DNA of 64,000 nucleotides from Magnolia sinica (GCF_029962835.1 NC_080573.1:39115001-39179000); one strand, 5' to 3'. Counted from the first letter of the stretch, positions 46,760 to 59,726 are shown. A program made the numbers and translations. Notes: generated by a model from the sequence alone, not told the origin.

Positions 46760-48290
46760 TCATCAAACAAATAAGGATAACGCTCTCTAATCTCGGCCTT
46801 ATGTTCCCAAGACGCCTCAGCCTCCGAATGATGACCCCATTGCACCTTCACTAAGGGAATGACCTTGGTCCTGAGGACCTACTCCTTCCGATCAAGAATA
46901 TGAATCGACTGCTCAATGTAAGAAGCATCCTCACGGACCTCAAGTGGCTGCCAATCAATCATGAGAATAGTATCCGACCCATTTTTCCGTAACATAGAAA
47001 TATGGAACATGTCGTGGATCGCAGACAACTTAAGGGTTAAGGCAAGCCTATAGGCCACAACGCCCACGTGCTCGGTAATCTCAAAAGGTCCAATAAATCT
47101 CGGGGCGAGCTTGCCCTTCACACCAAAGTGAACCATGCCCTTCATAGGTAAGACCTTGAGATATACCATGTCCTTGATTGCGAACTCAAGGGGTTGATAC
47201 CGACGATCAGCAAAACTCTTCTGCCGGCTCTGAGCTGTGCGCGTCCTCTGCCTGATAACATCAATAACCTCTGATGTCTGTTGCACAAGCTTGGGACCTA
47301 AGAAACGATGCTCTCCAACCTCGGTCCAACAACTAGGAGATCTGCACGATCTGCCATAAAGTGCCTTAAAAGGAGTCATGCCGATAGTTGCCTGATAACT
47401 GTTATTGTATGCAAACTTGGCAAGGCGCATATGCTCATCCCAACTGCCCGCAAAGTTGATCACACAAGCCCTGAGCATATCCTCAAGGATCTGGTTGACC
47501 CTTTCGGTCGGATGATAAGCGGTGCTAAGATGCAAACTGACCCCCAGCGCCTGCTGGAAACTCCTCCAAAATTGAGACGTAAACCTAGAGTCCCGGTTTG
47601 AAACGATCGAAACTGGGACACCGTGTAGTCTCACAATCTCCTCAATGAACACCTTTGTAAGCCGATCCATCGACTAGGAAGCACGCACTGGAATGAAATG
47701 AGCCGACTTTGTCAGACGATCGACGATAACCCAGATGGTATCGTGACCTCGTTGAGTCCTCGGCAAACCTACAATGAAGTCCATCGATATGTGCTCCCAC
47801 TTCCACTCTGAACGCTCAACGGCTGCAAGGGACCAGGGGGTCTTTGATGATCGGCCTTGACATGCTGGCATGTGTCACACTCAGCCACAAAACTCACAAT
47901 CTAGCACTTCATCCCCTGTCAGAAGTATTGCCTCCTCATGTCACGATACATCTTCGTGGAGCCCGGGTGGATAGTAAGTCTCGATCGATGTGCCTCGAAC
48001 ATCAGATCATGACGCAACTCTGGCATGTCCGAGACACACAATCGGCCTCTAAAGCATAATCCACCATCGGAACCAATCTGCCAGTCTGACTGCTCCACGA
48101 AGGTGGCCTTTGCTCGGTACTCCTGAAATGACTCGTTCATTTGCTGAGCTTCGATCACCCTAGCCACCAAAGAGGGTTGAATCAATAAGCTCGAAAGCTG
48201 AATAATGGAAGACTGCAGGCCGAACTCAAAGTCATACTCTGAAACATCCTCGAGCATCTGCCACTGTCGCACCATCATCTATGCCACCAG
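46760..48290 (-). pseudogene. Chromovirus integrase with chromodomain-like end
   Basis: The zinc-binding part (about 47890-48030) shows 'HPGSTKMYRDMRRQYF' and 'ECDTCQH', interrupted by two stops. The catalytic core has the Asp of '[15 protein letters not shown]', the Asp of 'SIVSNRDSRFTSQFW' and the Glu of 'QILEDMLRACV', so the DDE triad is kept. The longest frame (46879-47670, 263 codons) is open and includes the GPY/F-type segment ('LAPRFIGPFEITEHVG'). After one stop, 'VQWGHHSEAEASWE' near 46800 matches the chromodomain-like tail. Chromodomains steer integration to particular chromatin. A stop separates the 198-base middle piece from the long frame, so the whole is not translatable as one protein. 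Confidence 0.92.
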
Positions 48291-49435
48291 GCCTCGTGGC
48301 TGATGGCTCAGCACATCTGCCACCACATTTGCCTTGCCCGGGTGATACTGAAGGTCAAAATCATAATCTTTCAGCAACTCCATCCATCGCCTCTGTCACA
48401 AGTTCAACTTGGACTGCAAAAATAGATACTTCAAGCTCTTATGATCCGAGAAGAGCTCGAACCTGACCCCATTAGATAATGCCTCCACACCCTTAGTGCG
48501 AAGACAACTGCTGCAAGCTCCAAATCATGAGTGGGGTAGTTTAGCTCATAGACCTTAAGTTGGCGCAAGGCATGCACCACTGGCTTCCTGTGTTGCATCA
48601 GCACAGCACCCAAGCCAACTCTAGAGGCATCTGTAAAAACATCAAAACCCTTACTCCCATCAGGAAGGGTGAGGACAGGAGCAGACGTGAGGCGGTCCTT
48701 TAACTCTGTAAATGCCGTCTTGCAAGCGTCGTTCTAGACGAACTCGACGCCCTTCCGCATCAACCGGGTCAACGGTGATGCAATATAGGAGAAACCCTCG
48801 ATAAACTACCGGTAATATCCCGCTAGACCAAGGAAGCTGCGAATCTCGGACGCGTTCGTGGGCTGGCTCCACTGACGCACTGCATCAACCTTCGAGGTGT
48901 CCACAGCGACACCCTCCATTGTTACCACATGACCGAGGAACTTCATCTCCTCTTGCCAAAACTCACATTTCTCCAGCTTCGCATACACCTGGTGGGCATG
49001 GAGGGTCTCAAGCACAATCCGCAGGTGCTTATCATAGTCCTCTTGGGTCTTTGAATATACAAGAATATCGTAAATGCATACCACCACGAACTGATCGAGG
49101 AATGGCCGAAAAACCTCGTTCATCAGCTGCATGAATACAACGGGTGCATTGGTCAGTCTAAACAACATGACTAGGAACTCGAAGTGACCATAACGTGTCC
49201 AGAAAGCCGTCTTCGAAATGTCTTCCTCTCAGACCTGAATTTGATGGTAATCAGAACGCAAGTCTATCTTGAAAAAATACTGTGCACCTTGCAACTGGTC
49301 GAACAAATCATCAATATGGGGAAGCGGGTATCGGTTCTTGATGGTAACTCTGTTGAGCTCGTGATAATCCACACAGAATAACAACGAACCATCCTTCTTC
49401 TTTACAAACAATACCGGGGCTCCTTAAGGTGAATT
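48291..49435 (-). pseudogene. Chromovirus reverse transcriptase and RNase H
   Basis: The RT fingers and palm read '[20 protein letters not shown]' and '[15 protein letters not shown]' (49229-49411), then '[20 protein letters not shown]' and 'FLGLAGYYR' (48806-49168). The catalytic Tyr/Phe-x-Asp-Asp motif, normally 'FIDDILVYS', reads 'CIYDILVYS': one of the two catalytic Asp residues has become Tyr by a single base change. RNase H follows (48431-48613, '[20 protein letters not shown]'). Several shifts and stops interrupt the frame. The enzyme is dead. Confidence 0.93.
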
Positions 49436-49779
49436 ACTGGGACGAATAAAACCTAACTCTCGGAGCTTATCTAACTGCTCCTATAGTTCCCTCAACTCTA
49501 TCGGTGCCATCTTGTAGGGGGCCTTCGAGATAGGTGCGGTTCCGGGTACCAGATCAATCTGGAACTCCACCTGCCGATACGGCGGCAAACCCGGGATCTC
49601 GTGAAACACATCCGGGTACTCACAAACAACAGGCAGCTGCTCAATACTCTCTGCCACAGAATCCTCAACGACCGAAGCTAGGAAAATAGATAACGGCTCT
49701 CCGCTAGGCTCGACGACGAACTAGAATACCGGCAAGCCTAGAATGTGAAACGTAACTGTCCTCGCAGCACAGTCTAAGA

Positions 49780-50100
49780 TGACACGATACTCCGCAAGCC
49801 AGTCCATACCTAAAATAACATCAAATCCTGCCATTGGCATCATAGATCAGCAGGAAGGAACATCTCGCCCACTAACACCGGGCAAGACGGACAACGACGG
49901 GTCAATATCACAGACTTCCCCATGGGAGTCGAAACGGTCAAGGCCTCAAACACGGCCTCCGACGGAATATCGGTCGATCAGCAAAACTGCTCGGCCACAA
50001 AAGAATGGGAAGCACCAGAATCAAACAAAACATGAGCAATGCAAGCAGAAATAAGAAGAATACCCTCAACGACTCCACCGGTCAATGACTGCGGGTCCTG
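49780..50100 (-). pseudogene. Chromovirus aspartic protease
   Basis: 'VLFDSGASHSFVAEQF' (about 49990-50040) is the DSGA active site with the usual flanks. The frame is broken soon after by a stop. Confidence 0.85.
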
Positions 50101-50399
50101 GCCTGGTGCCTGCTGCATAGAATAAAAACAGCCCTGAGCTGGTAAGGGAAGCAAACCGGAAGACTGAGGGTCCTGAGTCTGAGCCTGCTGGGTTGCTATA
50201 CATACTGGACCTAGGGATCGAACAACATACGGATATCCCCTCTGCTGGTGCTGTCGCTGCTGCTGTTGTCTCTACTGAGGAGGTCTGCCTGGCTGGCTCT
50301 ATTGCTGAGGAGGAGCCTTAAAAGCGGCGGGTGGAAGCTGTGCTCTCTACTGCTGTTGAGGAGGATGAGGAGGAGGTAACTGCGGTGACCTCTGCTGCT

Positions 50400-51325
50400 A
50401 AATGGGGAGAGGGCACTCACGCCTTCGATGCCCAACCTGTCCACAGCCAAAGCATACACCAGAAAAGGGGCCGAAAGATGAAGTGAATGGCAGTGATGAT
50501 GATGAGGAAGAAGCTACTGTCTGAACCGCAGGCTACTGAAATCCTGATCTGCCCCTCCGTCTCTTCTGACGGTGCTGCCTGGAACTGTCGGCTGGTGCTC
50601 TCCTCTTCCGGTTTCCATCAGAACTCTGCTCTCTCGACCTCTGGGTCATAGCCCAGTCCTCCTCATAAACCAGTGCCCGATGGACGACCTGGTCAAATGT
50701 CTCTAAACAGTGCCCTACCATACAACTACGAAGGGCAGGACGCAAACTAGTCACAAAACGATGGACCCTCATCTTCTCATCACTAGTGAGATGGGGAGCA
50801 AATCTAGACAAGGCCAAGAAACGGGCCTCATACTGAGATACAGACAAATCACCCTGCACTAGGGTCTCAAACTCGATCGCGGGTCATGAACATGCTCAGG
50901 GAAGAACTTCTGGTCGAAGCGGGTCACGAACTCCTCCCATGTCCAAACGAACTGAGGCCCGACCATCCTGGATACGGATGACCACCAATGACGGGCCTCA
51001 CCCTGAAGGAGATAGGTCGTAAGGGATACTCTCTGGCCTACAAGACACTGTATAGTGTCGAAAATCCTCACAACCTCAGTGCGCCAAGCCTCGACAGCAG
51101 AAGGGTCAGGGTCACCACTAAACGTCGGGAGATCATGCTGTCGGAACTCTCGGGCTATGACACTAGCACGCGGTAAGTCAGACTACCCGAAAACCTCAGC
51201 GGTAACTGGCTGACGGGTTTGCAATGCGGTGGCAACAAGCTGCATCAACTGCTGAAAATGCTTAGCTCCTACAGGTACTGTAAAAAAGGTAGGGGCGGTA
51301 CTCACCTCGGGCAGAGGCATGGGTG
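50400..51325 (-). pseudogene. Chromovirus gag with zinc knuckle
   Basis: Gag packages the element RNA. A candidate start 'MPLPEVSTAPTFF' lies near 51320. The capsid-like region reads 'QGEARHWWSSVSRMVGPQFV', 'FVTRFDQKFFPEHVHD' and 'SVSQYEARFLALSRFAPHLT'. A CCHC zinc knuckle 'CFGCGQVGHRRREC' lies at about 50411-50462. A shift near 50860 separates the two halves, and a stop occurs near 51185. Confidence 0.92.
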
Positions 51326-51522
51326 CAGCCGGCGGGGTACGAGCCTCAGTAACTGGAACAGCAGGCTGAGGAGGGGGAATAGGTGAGGGAACCAGAGCAA
51401 TTGGAGGTACGGGCGCTATGTGCTCAACTAGAGGAACATGTCAGATCAGGACCTCAGGAATCAGATCCTCAACAATAGGAGTAGGATAGGTATCTCGGTC
51501 GCCTCGTCCACAGGCACCACGA

Positions 51523-51531
51523 CTGATACCA
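51523..51531 (-). promoter_or_regulatory. Primer-binding site (initiator tRNA-Met)
   Basis: TGGTATCAG on the minus strand, five bases inside the 5' LTR end, matches the 3' end complement of plant initiator tRNA-Met, the usual primer for Ty3 and copia elements. Confidence 0.88.
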
Positions 51532-51536
51532 ACTCT

Positions 51537-54500
51537 TGTCATGCCCCGGACTCGGTAGTCGGACTCACAAGGAACCCAATGGCCGGTTCTGACTGCAACA
51601 GCCTCCATAGTACCCCATTCTCAGCTCTTGAGGTAGGTTCTGATCCTGAGATCTTGCAAGGAGGATTTTCATAACAGTATAATCATTTCTGATGCGAGTA
51701 TGCCCAAGATTTCAGCAAGTACATCTGAGAATAACAAAGGCACACATCAAAAAATCCACTATAAATTTGAACTTTTACAATCATCGATAAGGTCCAAAAG
51801 GACAAACATGAGATAAAAGGAAAAGAGCGAAAGGTCGGCAACACTGCAATCCTCAAATGCTCAGCTCTACTCCATGCTTTACTGCTACGACACCTGTCTA
51901 GAATCTCCTGCATGCATCAATCGTGCATAAGCTTATAGAAGCTTAGAGGGTGGTGTAGGTGTGTGATAATGGTATATAGAAGAGTAGTAGGAGATATAAG
52001 GAGAGAAGCATGATCAATGAGAATATCACTAACCTTACCCAAGCTTACCATGAATATGATGCAATAAGTACTGGACGTCATACCAAGGCAATGCATGAAG
52101 GGGCTTATACACCCAATGCTAATGCGATGCAAGTAATGCCAATGCTCATATCCAAACCACGAGTCAAGTACATTTCCAATCATAAGAAAATCACCGGAGT
52201 CCATTACACTGCTGAATGACTACCACTCTACAGACCCCGCACAGTCAAATGAGCGTAAGAGACCTTACTACCCGCCTGTGGACAACTAATCACTAGCAAG
52301 GCCTAATGGTAGCGGACCTATTTACGAGCTGGTCAGACTCAGCCTAGCAATGCCTCCTCATTCTAGGCAGGTAAGGCCACACCCCTATCCAACCGACTAC
52401 ACGACAGTAGGAGTCGCGGCCTAACGGTATAAGGCCCTCGTGCGCTCATGTATTCCACCCGGTCACGGCGTTGGAGTAGATCCTTGGTACCATAAAATTT
52501 TTAAGAATTTCACCCATGGGCATCCTATGCACCCGATATGCTCAACTAATATTTTTGGTGTCCACACATACGACTATCCACGAATATCCCTATGGAGGTA
52601 AGGCCCTGATGAAGCAAGGGCGAATATCCACATGCTATACAAATGTAGATGCATGAATCACACAATCACCCATGCATTAATCCCAAGCATCCATCGTGCT
52701 CCAGAGGGAAAAACTCCATCCCTCGGGGAGATACCAACATGTCCTACATAATGACACAACCATGGCCAATCATACCTCAACCAAGCATGTATATGATGCA
52801 TATGAGAGTGGGCCATGAAGATGATTAGGGGTGCCAATGAGGTGAAGATGAACTCTCTACCTAACTATGAAAGGTCCAAGTACTTAACCAATTTCTCATA
52901 AGGAATACAACCTCTAGTGGGGACCCATTTACCTGGGGTAGCCCATGAGACTAAGGAAAACAATGGTATGGGCCTGAATAGATGAAACGGGCCTAGCAAG
53001 GGTCTATGGTGGGCCTTTAACCACTCATAGAAGCCCGTAGACCTACCTTAGGGCCACCAATATGGACATCCAACCACAATTGGTCCTCAAGAGGTAGCTC
53101 ATCTCTAATTGATCACGGATCAAGGCCCAAGGCTTACACAATATTATAAATAAGAAATAAGCAGCCATAATCATATCACATACACTTATGTTGGGCTTTA
53201 GAAAGGTGGCCCAAGGCCTACCCAAAACATGGGTCCAAGGAAAATACACATAACTCAACCCATATATACCACTATCGGCTCATAGGAGAAAGGTTAGGGC
53301 CCAACATAAAGGCCACTAATCCCTTATATTGTGGTGGCCTAGTGGGCAGCCCATTGCTCAAACCACATAGGCAAATCTCGTGCTCTTAGTCAAGTAATAT
53401 TGGGCCTACAACCTGGCCTAAGTATAAAGTTGATTTGGTGGGCAACCAATGGCCCATCTACATGTGTAATCTAGCCCACTAGCCCAACACAATAGTATGG
53501 TCAAAATGGCCCAAGAGTTCAATGGGCCTATCTAGAAAGTTTCAGCCCAATTGGGCTAAAAAATTTAGTTTTGTTTTCTTGTTTCTTTTCTCCACCCGGG
53601 AAAATAGTTTTTTACTAGACGAATGAAAGATGAAAGGATGAGCTGTCTGCTGTAACTGACTTGGGTATTCTTTGGGATTCAGAGCATTGTTGAGTGGTTA
53701 TAAATCGGAAATTGGGAAATTGGGTTCTTGAGGGATGAATGTGGTACTGATGTATGCTTTGAAACACAATATGTAATATTGAAATAGAAAACCTTTTATA
53801 ACCATTTTTAAAAAACCAATTTGGAGAAGAAAGTCATGTATCATCTTGTGTTCTCTAGATATAGCACTAACTTCGTTGGACCTATTGCAAGTGGAGATTT
53901 ACCTTTCGAACTGATTGAATGTTTTGGACTGATGCGGACTTTAGCTTTTCTACATGCAAAATTGGTTTCTCTTTGATCATTAAGCAAAATAAAAATCATG
54001 GTGAAAACAATTTTGATGGGCTGCAGTGATTACAACGACATCAGATTTCAAGTTGTTGTCTAACAATAAAACCATGTGAAAAAAAAAGAACGAATTGGCA
54101 GTTCCTTTTCTATTCTATCCATTTCAACATTATACAACAACTTGAAATCTTTTGTTGCTTATAGGTGGGGTCCACAACTTCAAGAAACATATATTACATG
54201 GGACCAAACACCACTGAAAATGTCTAAAAATCTGGCCTCAAGATGACCCAAAAATCTGTCCAGACAGTTTTGGACAGCAACATATAACTGAAAATAATAA
54301 ATATAAACACTATTTAAAAGGGAATTTAATCCAAGAAAATCATGGTATGGACCACCCTAATGGGCCTGACAAACATCCAGACCTTTCCCATTACACAATA
54401 CCCCTTGCATGTGCCTCATATAAGTGGATTAGGGGGCTCTAACGTCCAAGGGTGGATTGTCATGGACGTCCACCCTCCATGGATGGTCTAGATATTTGTG

Positions 54501-55680
54501 GTCCACAAGGTGGGCCACACACTCATCATAAGAAGTTTATCAATAAAGGAAAATAAGGATTCAGCCACAAGGAAAGGGTCTCTGCCACATTAAGGCCCTC
54601 CCCTCATTACTCATGCACACACATTCCACTATCACAAGATATACAAGATCTACATGATCATAGGATTTCTACTTGAGATCTATGGTGGAGATGCAATCTC
54701 CACCAAGGATCAAGGGTCTAGATGACCCAAAGATCCCTGATCAAAGAGAAAAAAGGCCGTGTAGGGGTCCATGAAGAATGGCCCCTTGCATGGAACATGC
54801 ATGTAAGTAAGATGGGCTATGAGCCCCATCCATGAAATCTTGGGGGCCACAACCATCATTTGATGGGCCCCACAAGCTTCAACATGAAAGAGAAGGGGCG
54901 AACAAGTAAAAAAAAATGGAAGAAATCTGAATTTGCAATTACATGCACACCCATCTACAAAGTCTTCAAGCAAACACCTCCAAGATGGTCTTTAACCTCC
55001 AAGGAAAGAGGTTTAATGGTAAAGATGCTAGACTAAGGGCTGGATTATGGGGTAGAAGGGAGGATGAAGGGCTGAAAAATGTGTGAAAAATTGCTAGAGA
55101 AGAAGAGAAGAGAGAGGGAGGAAGAGAGAGAAAATGAGAGGTAAAAAGAGAAAAAGGGGATTTCAAGGCAACAATCATCTCTCTCTTGCCTTGGATAGAG
55201 AAGAGCAATCATAACAATAGGGAGTTAGAAACAATGTTGTAGGGTTAGTAGGCTTTTTAGGTTAGTGGGTGGTGTTTTGAGGATGGGTGGTGTAGGGATA
55301 GGGCCTAGGTAGTGTGTGTGTAGTGTGTGTTGGAGATAGTGCCAAGAGATGGGACCTACCTAGAAATTCATGCACACCACCCCTAGGTGGGTCACATGAT
55401 CATGATCAAGGGCTAAGAAAATGAAATGCACACAACTTATGATCTACAAGCCGGATGGACGCATGAGACATGGCATCGAAACTGCAACAATGAAGCGGTC
55501 GCAATGTCATAGGTCTCAACTCGATCCGATTCGGGTCTTCATGACTGGACTTACGGACCGTAAATACTATCCAAGGGTCACGGGTTGCCGAGAATCGACC
55601 GGTAGGACTGCGGGACCAAGGTGGACGGAATGCATACTTACACACACATGCACACATGCGAACTCGGGTCGGGTCTCACA
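51537..55680 (-). repeat. 5' LTR of the chromovirus (4144 bp)
   Basis: It runs from TGTCATGCCCCGGACTCGG to GGTCTCACA. It is collinear with the other LTR except for the replaced segment 53557-54157 and the shorter GA run. ORFs inside are spurious. Confidence 0.96.
53557..54157. other. Segment of the 5' LTR not homologous to the 3' LTR
   Basis: Collinearity with the 3' LTR stops after 'CCCAATTGGGCTAAAAAATT' and resumes at 'TTGCTTATAGGTGGGGTCCA'. Between them stand about 600 bases of AT-rich, intron-like text instead of the roughly 845 bases at 44225-45070 in the partner. No terminal repeats or target duplication are seen. Confidence 0.8.
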
Positions 55681-55685
55681 TCACT

Positions 55686-57039
55686 TTCCTCAATCTCCTA
55701 AATGGAACAATCCTAAGTTCCTGACCTTCATTTATGGCCTAAAAATAGACTGTCGAGAACAAATACAAAAACAGCCCACATATTCATCTAAGTGAAGGTG
55801 TTAAAGTCTTTCACCCTTCCAAGTTAGTATATTATCCCAAATGATCTATCAAAACTTCACCCAAAAGAAAATAAAAAAATACAAACAATAAAAGGAGAAG
55901 CAATAAACATATTCAAATTACCATGCAAAGGATCGGTGATTGTAGATGTTTTAAAAAACAGTACTGTCTAGAATAGAAATACAAATACAAAGAGAAGCAA
56001 CATAATGTGCTATTTGGCCATTGATACGAGATATGTATGTATGTTTGCCTGAAAATAGAAACACCAGTTTGTAAGAAGATAGACATAAATCAAGAGAGAT
56101 CAATCAAAAGCATGATATACCCCAGAGATTACAAAAAAGAAATGAAATAAATAGTCTGCAATGAATTTAAAAGAGCAAATAAAAAGGAAAATCAAATGAA
56201 AGAACTTACTGATTTGAATAAAAACAGAGCTTATCAACAACTAATACTCAATATATAAAGAATTCAAAAAAAAATAAAATAGAATCTTGTAAAGATTTTT
56301 AAAATTCCATTTAGAATCCCATCCAGCCATTAGAGAACCCATGGACCCAACTAATCTTCTGTTATTGAACAAGAAGCAGCAAATATCTGATAAGATTTAG
56401 TTAATGTATGGGATATTTTCAGATTGAGGGTACAACTTGTAGTTGGCCTTAGCTCAAGTGCTTGATCTTATCTCCGATGGTTAGTGCTTCCCTGCATTAG
56501 CCTCCATGTCTGTGACAACCTGCTTTCCTCATCCATTTTGCAGCTTAAGGTGTGGAGAGCGTGCATGGGGTAGCAAACCTCTATTAATTAATAAATGAAA
56601 TCACAAGAACAGTCCATGATAGCAGAAGTAATCATCAACATATCACCATAAAGAAAACTTTCTGCTCCTCTTCCTTTTTGGGTTTTTTTTTTTTTTTTCA
56701 ATTTGAAGAATATCACAGTAAGAACATTTTCCAACACATGTATACACAAAATGGATTCTTGGCACTGGTTGTTTTGTAAGAAATCTAAAACCAACCTTGC
56801 TCCCCTTTTCAATTAGGCAATTAGGCATGTAAAATCAAGCTTTTTACTTAATAGGCTAATTTTCTAACAATATAGGATATGATGCCATCTAAACTGTGAC
56901 TTGGGTTTCATTGTTAAATTAGGGAACACAAGCAACTAACTTATCTCAATAATCTACTTGATGGTTGGGACTGTCCTCAATAGCCATTCTTCATTGTTTT
57001 ATCAATGTTTTGTAACTCTTAAATCATATCATGCATCAT
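55686..57039. other. No recognisable gene (body of CACTA 2)
   Basis: AT-rich text with short ORFs and a poly-T run near 56683. It may contain further unrecognised captured exons. Confidence 0.4.
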
Positions 57040-57421
57040 ACATCTAGATTTTTCAGCTTGAAGTTTCTCAAGCTTCTCCCTTGATTTATGAGGATCATGA
57101 GATGAGAATTCATAATCTTCCCACTTTTTCTATATCATTATTTCTCGGCTGCAATCTAACTATGCCTTTCAGGTAGTTTATCTACCTTTAGGGTGCAATC
57201 TTTCTATTCCATCTCCATCCATTTAATTTGTGTGAAATGGGAGGGATTAAATTTCTATCAAGAACACATCCACAATTTCGTAGATCAAGAAAGTTAAAAT
57301 AGGGACAAAACAACCACCATAAGTACCTCATTTTCCAATTTTTTCCTCTTAACATTTGCATCACTAATTTTATGTTGCTCCTTGACAACAACACTGATCT
57401 CAATGTCACATTCTTTCATCT
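57040..57421 (-). pseudogene. Captured SMC2 (condensin subunit) fragment
   Basis: Two minus-strand exon pieces are in the right order. Exon 57327-57421 reads 'EMKECDIEISVVVKEQHKIS' and 'DANVKRKKLENEV', with AG and GT borders. The piece at about 57040-57130 reads 'DYEFSSHDPHKSREKLEKLQ' and 'AEKS'. Both belong to the second coiled coil of SMC2, the ATPase of condensin that compacts mitotic chromosomes. The Walker and signature motifs are not present. Confidence 0.85.
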
Positions 57422-57736
57422 CTGAATGACTCAAACTTAGCTTAGATTGGCCATGATCATATCCCATATGAAACTAACGTGCAATAGAAAATGCAATAAA
57501 GACACGTGCATTTTGTGTTGAGCAAAAAAGGGTTAGATAGTAAGTTTAAGAACCTTATAAGGTTATCTATTGCATTTACAAATGACTCAAATTGAGCTCA
57601 GATTGGGCCTGGTCATATTCTAGAGGAGCATGCTCTTGAATGACTGTTTCCTTCTCCATAATGAGCCTCTCTTTCATTTTCATGTCCTACTCTCATGCAA
57701 AAACAAGCCACGAATGGAAAAGAGTCGTGGTTAGGG

Positions 57737-57743
<7 letters not shown>

Positions 57744-57812
<69 letters not shown>
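57744..57812. repeat. (TA)n microsatellite
   Basis: More than thirty TA units directly before the CACTA-type end at 57897. Confidence 0.97.
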
Positions 57813-57815
<3 letters not shown>

Positions 57816-57897
57816 TAGACGTTTACTAGCGCTATGTTCTAGACGCCAGTAAAAATACGTTTAAAGAGCGTCGGCAATCCCCCGTCTTGTTGTAGTG
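57813..57897. repeat. Additional CACTA right end inside unit 2
   Basis: The text ends CCCCGTCTTGTTGTAGTG; in reverse complement it begins CACTACAACAAGACGGGGGA followed by subterminal-type GCCGACGCTC and CTGGCGTCTAGAAC. Its first eleven bases equal the left end at 35375 exactly. The three bases after it (TGA) do not match AGG. Confidence 0.85.
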
Positions 57898-58859
57898 TGA
57901 GTTCCTGCAAAGGAAAATGCTGCAGTAGTCAATGAAAGAGAACTGATCACCTACAACCCATTTTTATAAGAATTTTGCTAGAAACCAGCTCAAATAAACT
58001 AATAGCCTGGACAAGAGAATCATGGTTCCCACCTTTATAAATTGAAGAGGTGAGTATAACATGCATGTCGTCCAGTTAAATATCAATAATATAATATTCC
58101 AGTTCAACAATGGGAAATTTTTGCCCCTTGTTCATGGACAATCGGAACCCAAAAGATCCAAAAGATCTAGTCAATGTTGAAATAGAATGAACAGCTCAAT
58201 CAAGGGTGAAAGAAGATATTAGAATAGACAAACTAAACTAACAAGAACTATAGGGTCGGCTACATGAATCCCATTCCACCATTCAACTCAATCAACAGTC
58301 ATCCATAATCTTAGACAAACAGGGGAAGGGAAGGTTTCTCTCAATGAAAAGAAGGCATCTTCATCCACATAGATGAAAGAAACCCCACAAAGGAATAAAA
58401 CCCAAAAACAGAAGCTTATGAATTACACCTCTCTTCCAAATCAATCCCATTTTTTTTTTAAGGATTATTTCTTTTTACCTTTACCTTGAAGAAACCAAAT
58501 GATGGGAAGAAAACCCAGAAACTCCTTTGTCTGGACTAAAGAGATTGCTTCTTGGAGAGATTAATATGAACGACTACCTCATATATACGAGAGAGCGAGA
58601 GAGGGATGGAGAGAAATTCGGTATTTAATTGTTTTAACAAGGAATGCTCCCATACAACCGTTCATACTTACTTTAGCATGGTATGCCTTTTAGCCCCTAG
58701 CGTATACATCTGAGCAATACAAAATGTGGACCTACGGTGGAGATCACCAAGAGAAAAATCCAGGCCATTCATTCTTCAGGTAGGCCCTATGTTTGAAATC
58801 AATGGAAGACCTATGATTTGTATCATTTTACTAGATTGGCCCACCTAATAAATTAGTCA
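57898..58859. other. No recognisable gene
   Basis: Non-coding text between a CACTA end and the solo LTR. A short GA-rich stretch lies near 58585-58605. It ends AGTCA, the target duplication of the solo LTR. Confidence 0.45.
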
Positions 58860-59680
58860 TGTAAGACCTGTATCCTACTCTGTACCGTTCTGTAGCCTTC
58901 CGCAGCCCTTCCGGTCGAATTCCAGCAACCCTCGACCCGTATTTGACATTTGCGCGCGATTCTAAGCTGGGTCTCATATACCAAAGTCGGATCGATCCGA
59001 AACTTGTACCCTAGTGACCGCGCCGTCACTGCTGTTCCAACGCCACGACTCGCGCACCGAACTGATACCTAGGCTAGAAGATGTGGGCCTGCGTTCGTTC
59101 CGAAGAAACGCCGCGCGTTACGAATTTCGAGGGAATCTCTATGATATGTCCCATCAATCGATCAATCAATCAATGTCAAGTACAACCATACCTCAAGTAC
59201 AACCAACCCATCCCTACCTTTTCAAAAGTCCACTCTCTCTCCACCTCACCATTCCCCTTTACAAAATTTCAACCACAACCATACCTCTTTTACAAATTTT
59301 CAACCCAACCCATACCCTACCTTACATCACCCCATCCATATCATTCCCATCACCTCACTCCCTCTCTCTCTCATTTCTCAAATCTCCCAAAGCAACCCAA
59401 AATTTCAACGTCCAAACATTCTCTCCCAACTCCAAGTATGGCCTACTTTTCCCACCATCTCATCTCCCATCTTAATCATCCATTCAACATCAACCACCAT
59501 TAAAAGTAAAGGCAAGGAGCTAAGGAGGCTAAGGGACCAAGAAGAAGACTGATAGGTGGGTGATCCACCGTTAATTCTCTCTTTAAGGGGACACTTATGA
59601 TGGGACCCACTTGATGTATGTGTTTGTGATTAAAGAGGGGCCCATAGTGGCGGGGTCTCTCCACTCCACCAATCTCTCTC

Positions 59681-59684
<4 letters not shown>

Positions 59685-59723
<39 letters not shown>
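59685..59723 (+). repeat. (CT)n microsatellite
   Basis: A CT run inside the solo LTR, followed by an AT-rich run with TATATA words at 59866-59955. Confidence 0.95.

Positions 59724-59726
<3 letters not shown>

Larger units (their letters stand above)
42225..55680 (-). mobile_element. Ty3 chromovirus retrotransposon (Tekay/Del-like), 13.5 kb with 4.1-4.4-kb LTRs
   Basis: The two LTRs begin and end TG...CA. TCACT stands directly outside both (42220-42224 and 55681-55685), a perfect 5-bp target duplication. On the minus strand the order is 5' LTR, tRNA-Met primer site, gag with zinc knuckle, protease, reverse transcriptase, RNase H, integrase, chromodomain-like end, polypurine tract, 3' LTR. 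This is the Ty3 order, and the chromodomain marks a chromovirus. The internal part is only 4.9 kb, little more than one LTR. Stops and shifts disable gag, protease and RT. It inserted into CACTA 2. Confidence 0.97.

Noticed and set aside
59014..59503. Two overlapping ORFs of 153 and 140 codons
   Set aside because: They lie inside the solo LTR, overlap in different frames and are rich in Pro, Ser and Thr because the strand is pyrimidine-rich. No domain is seen.
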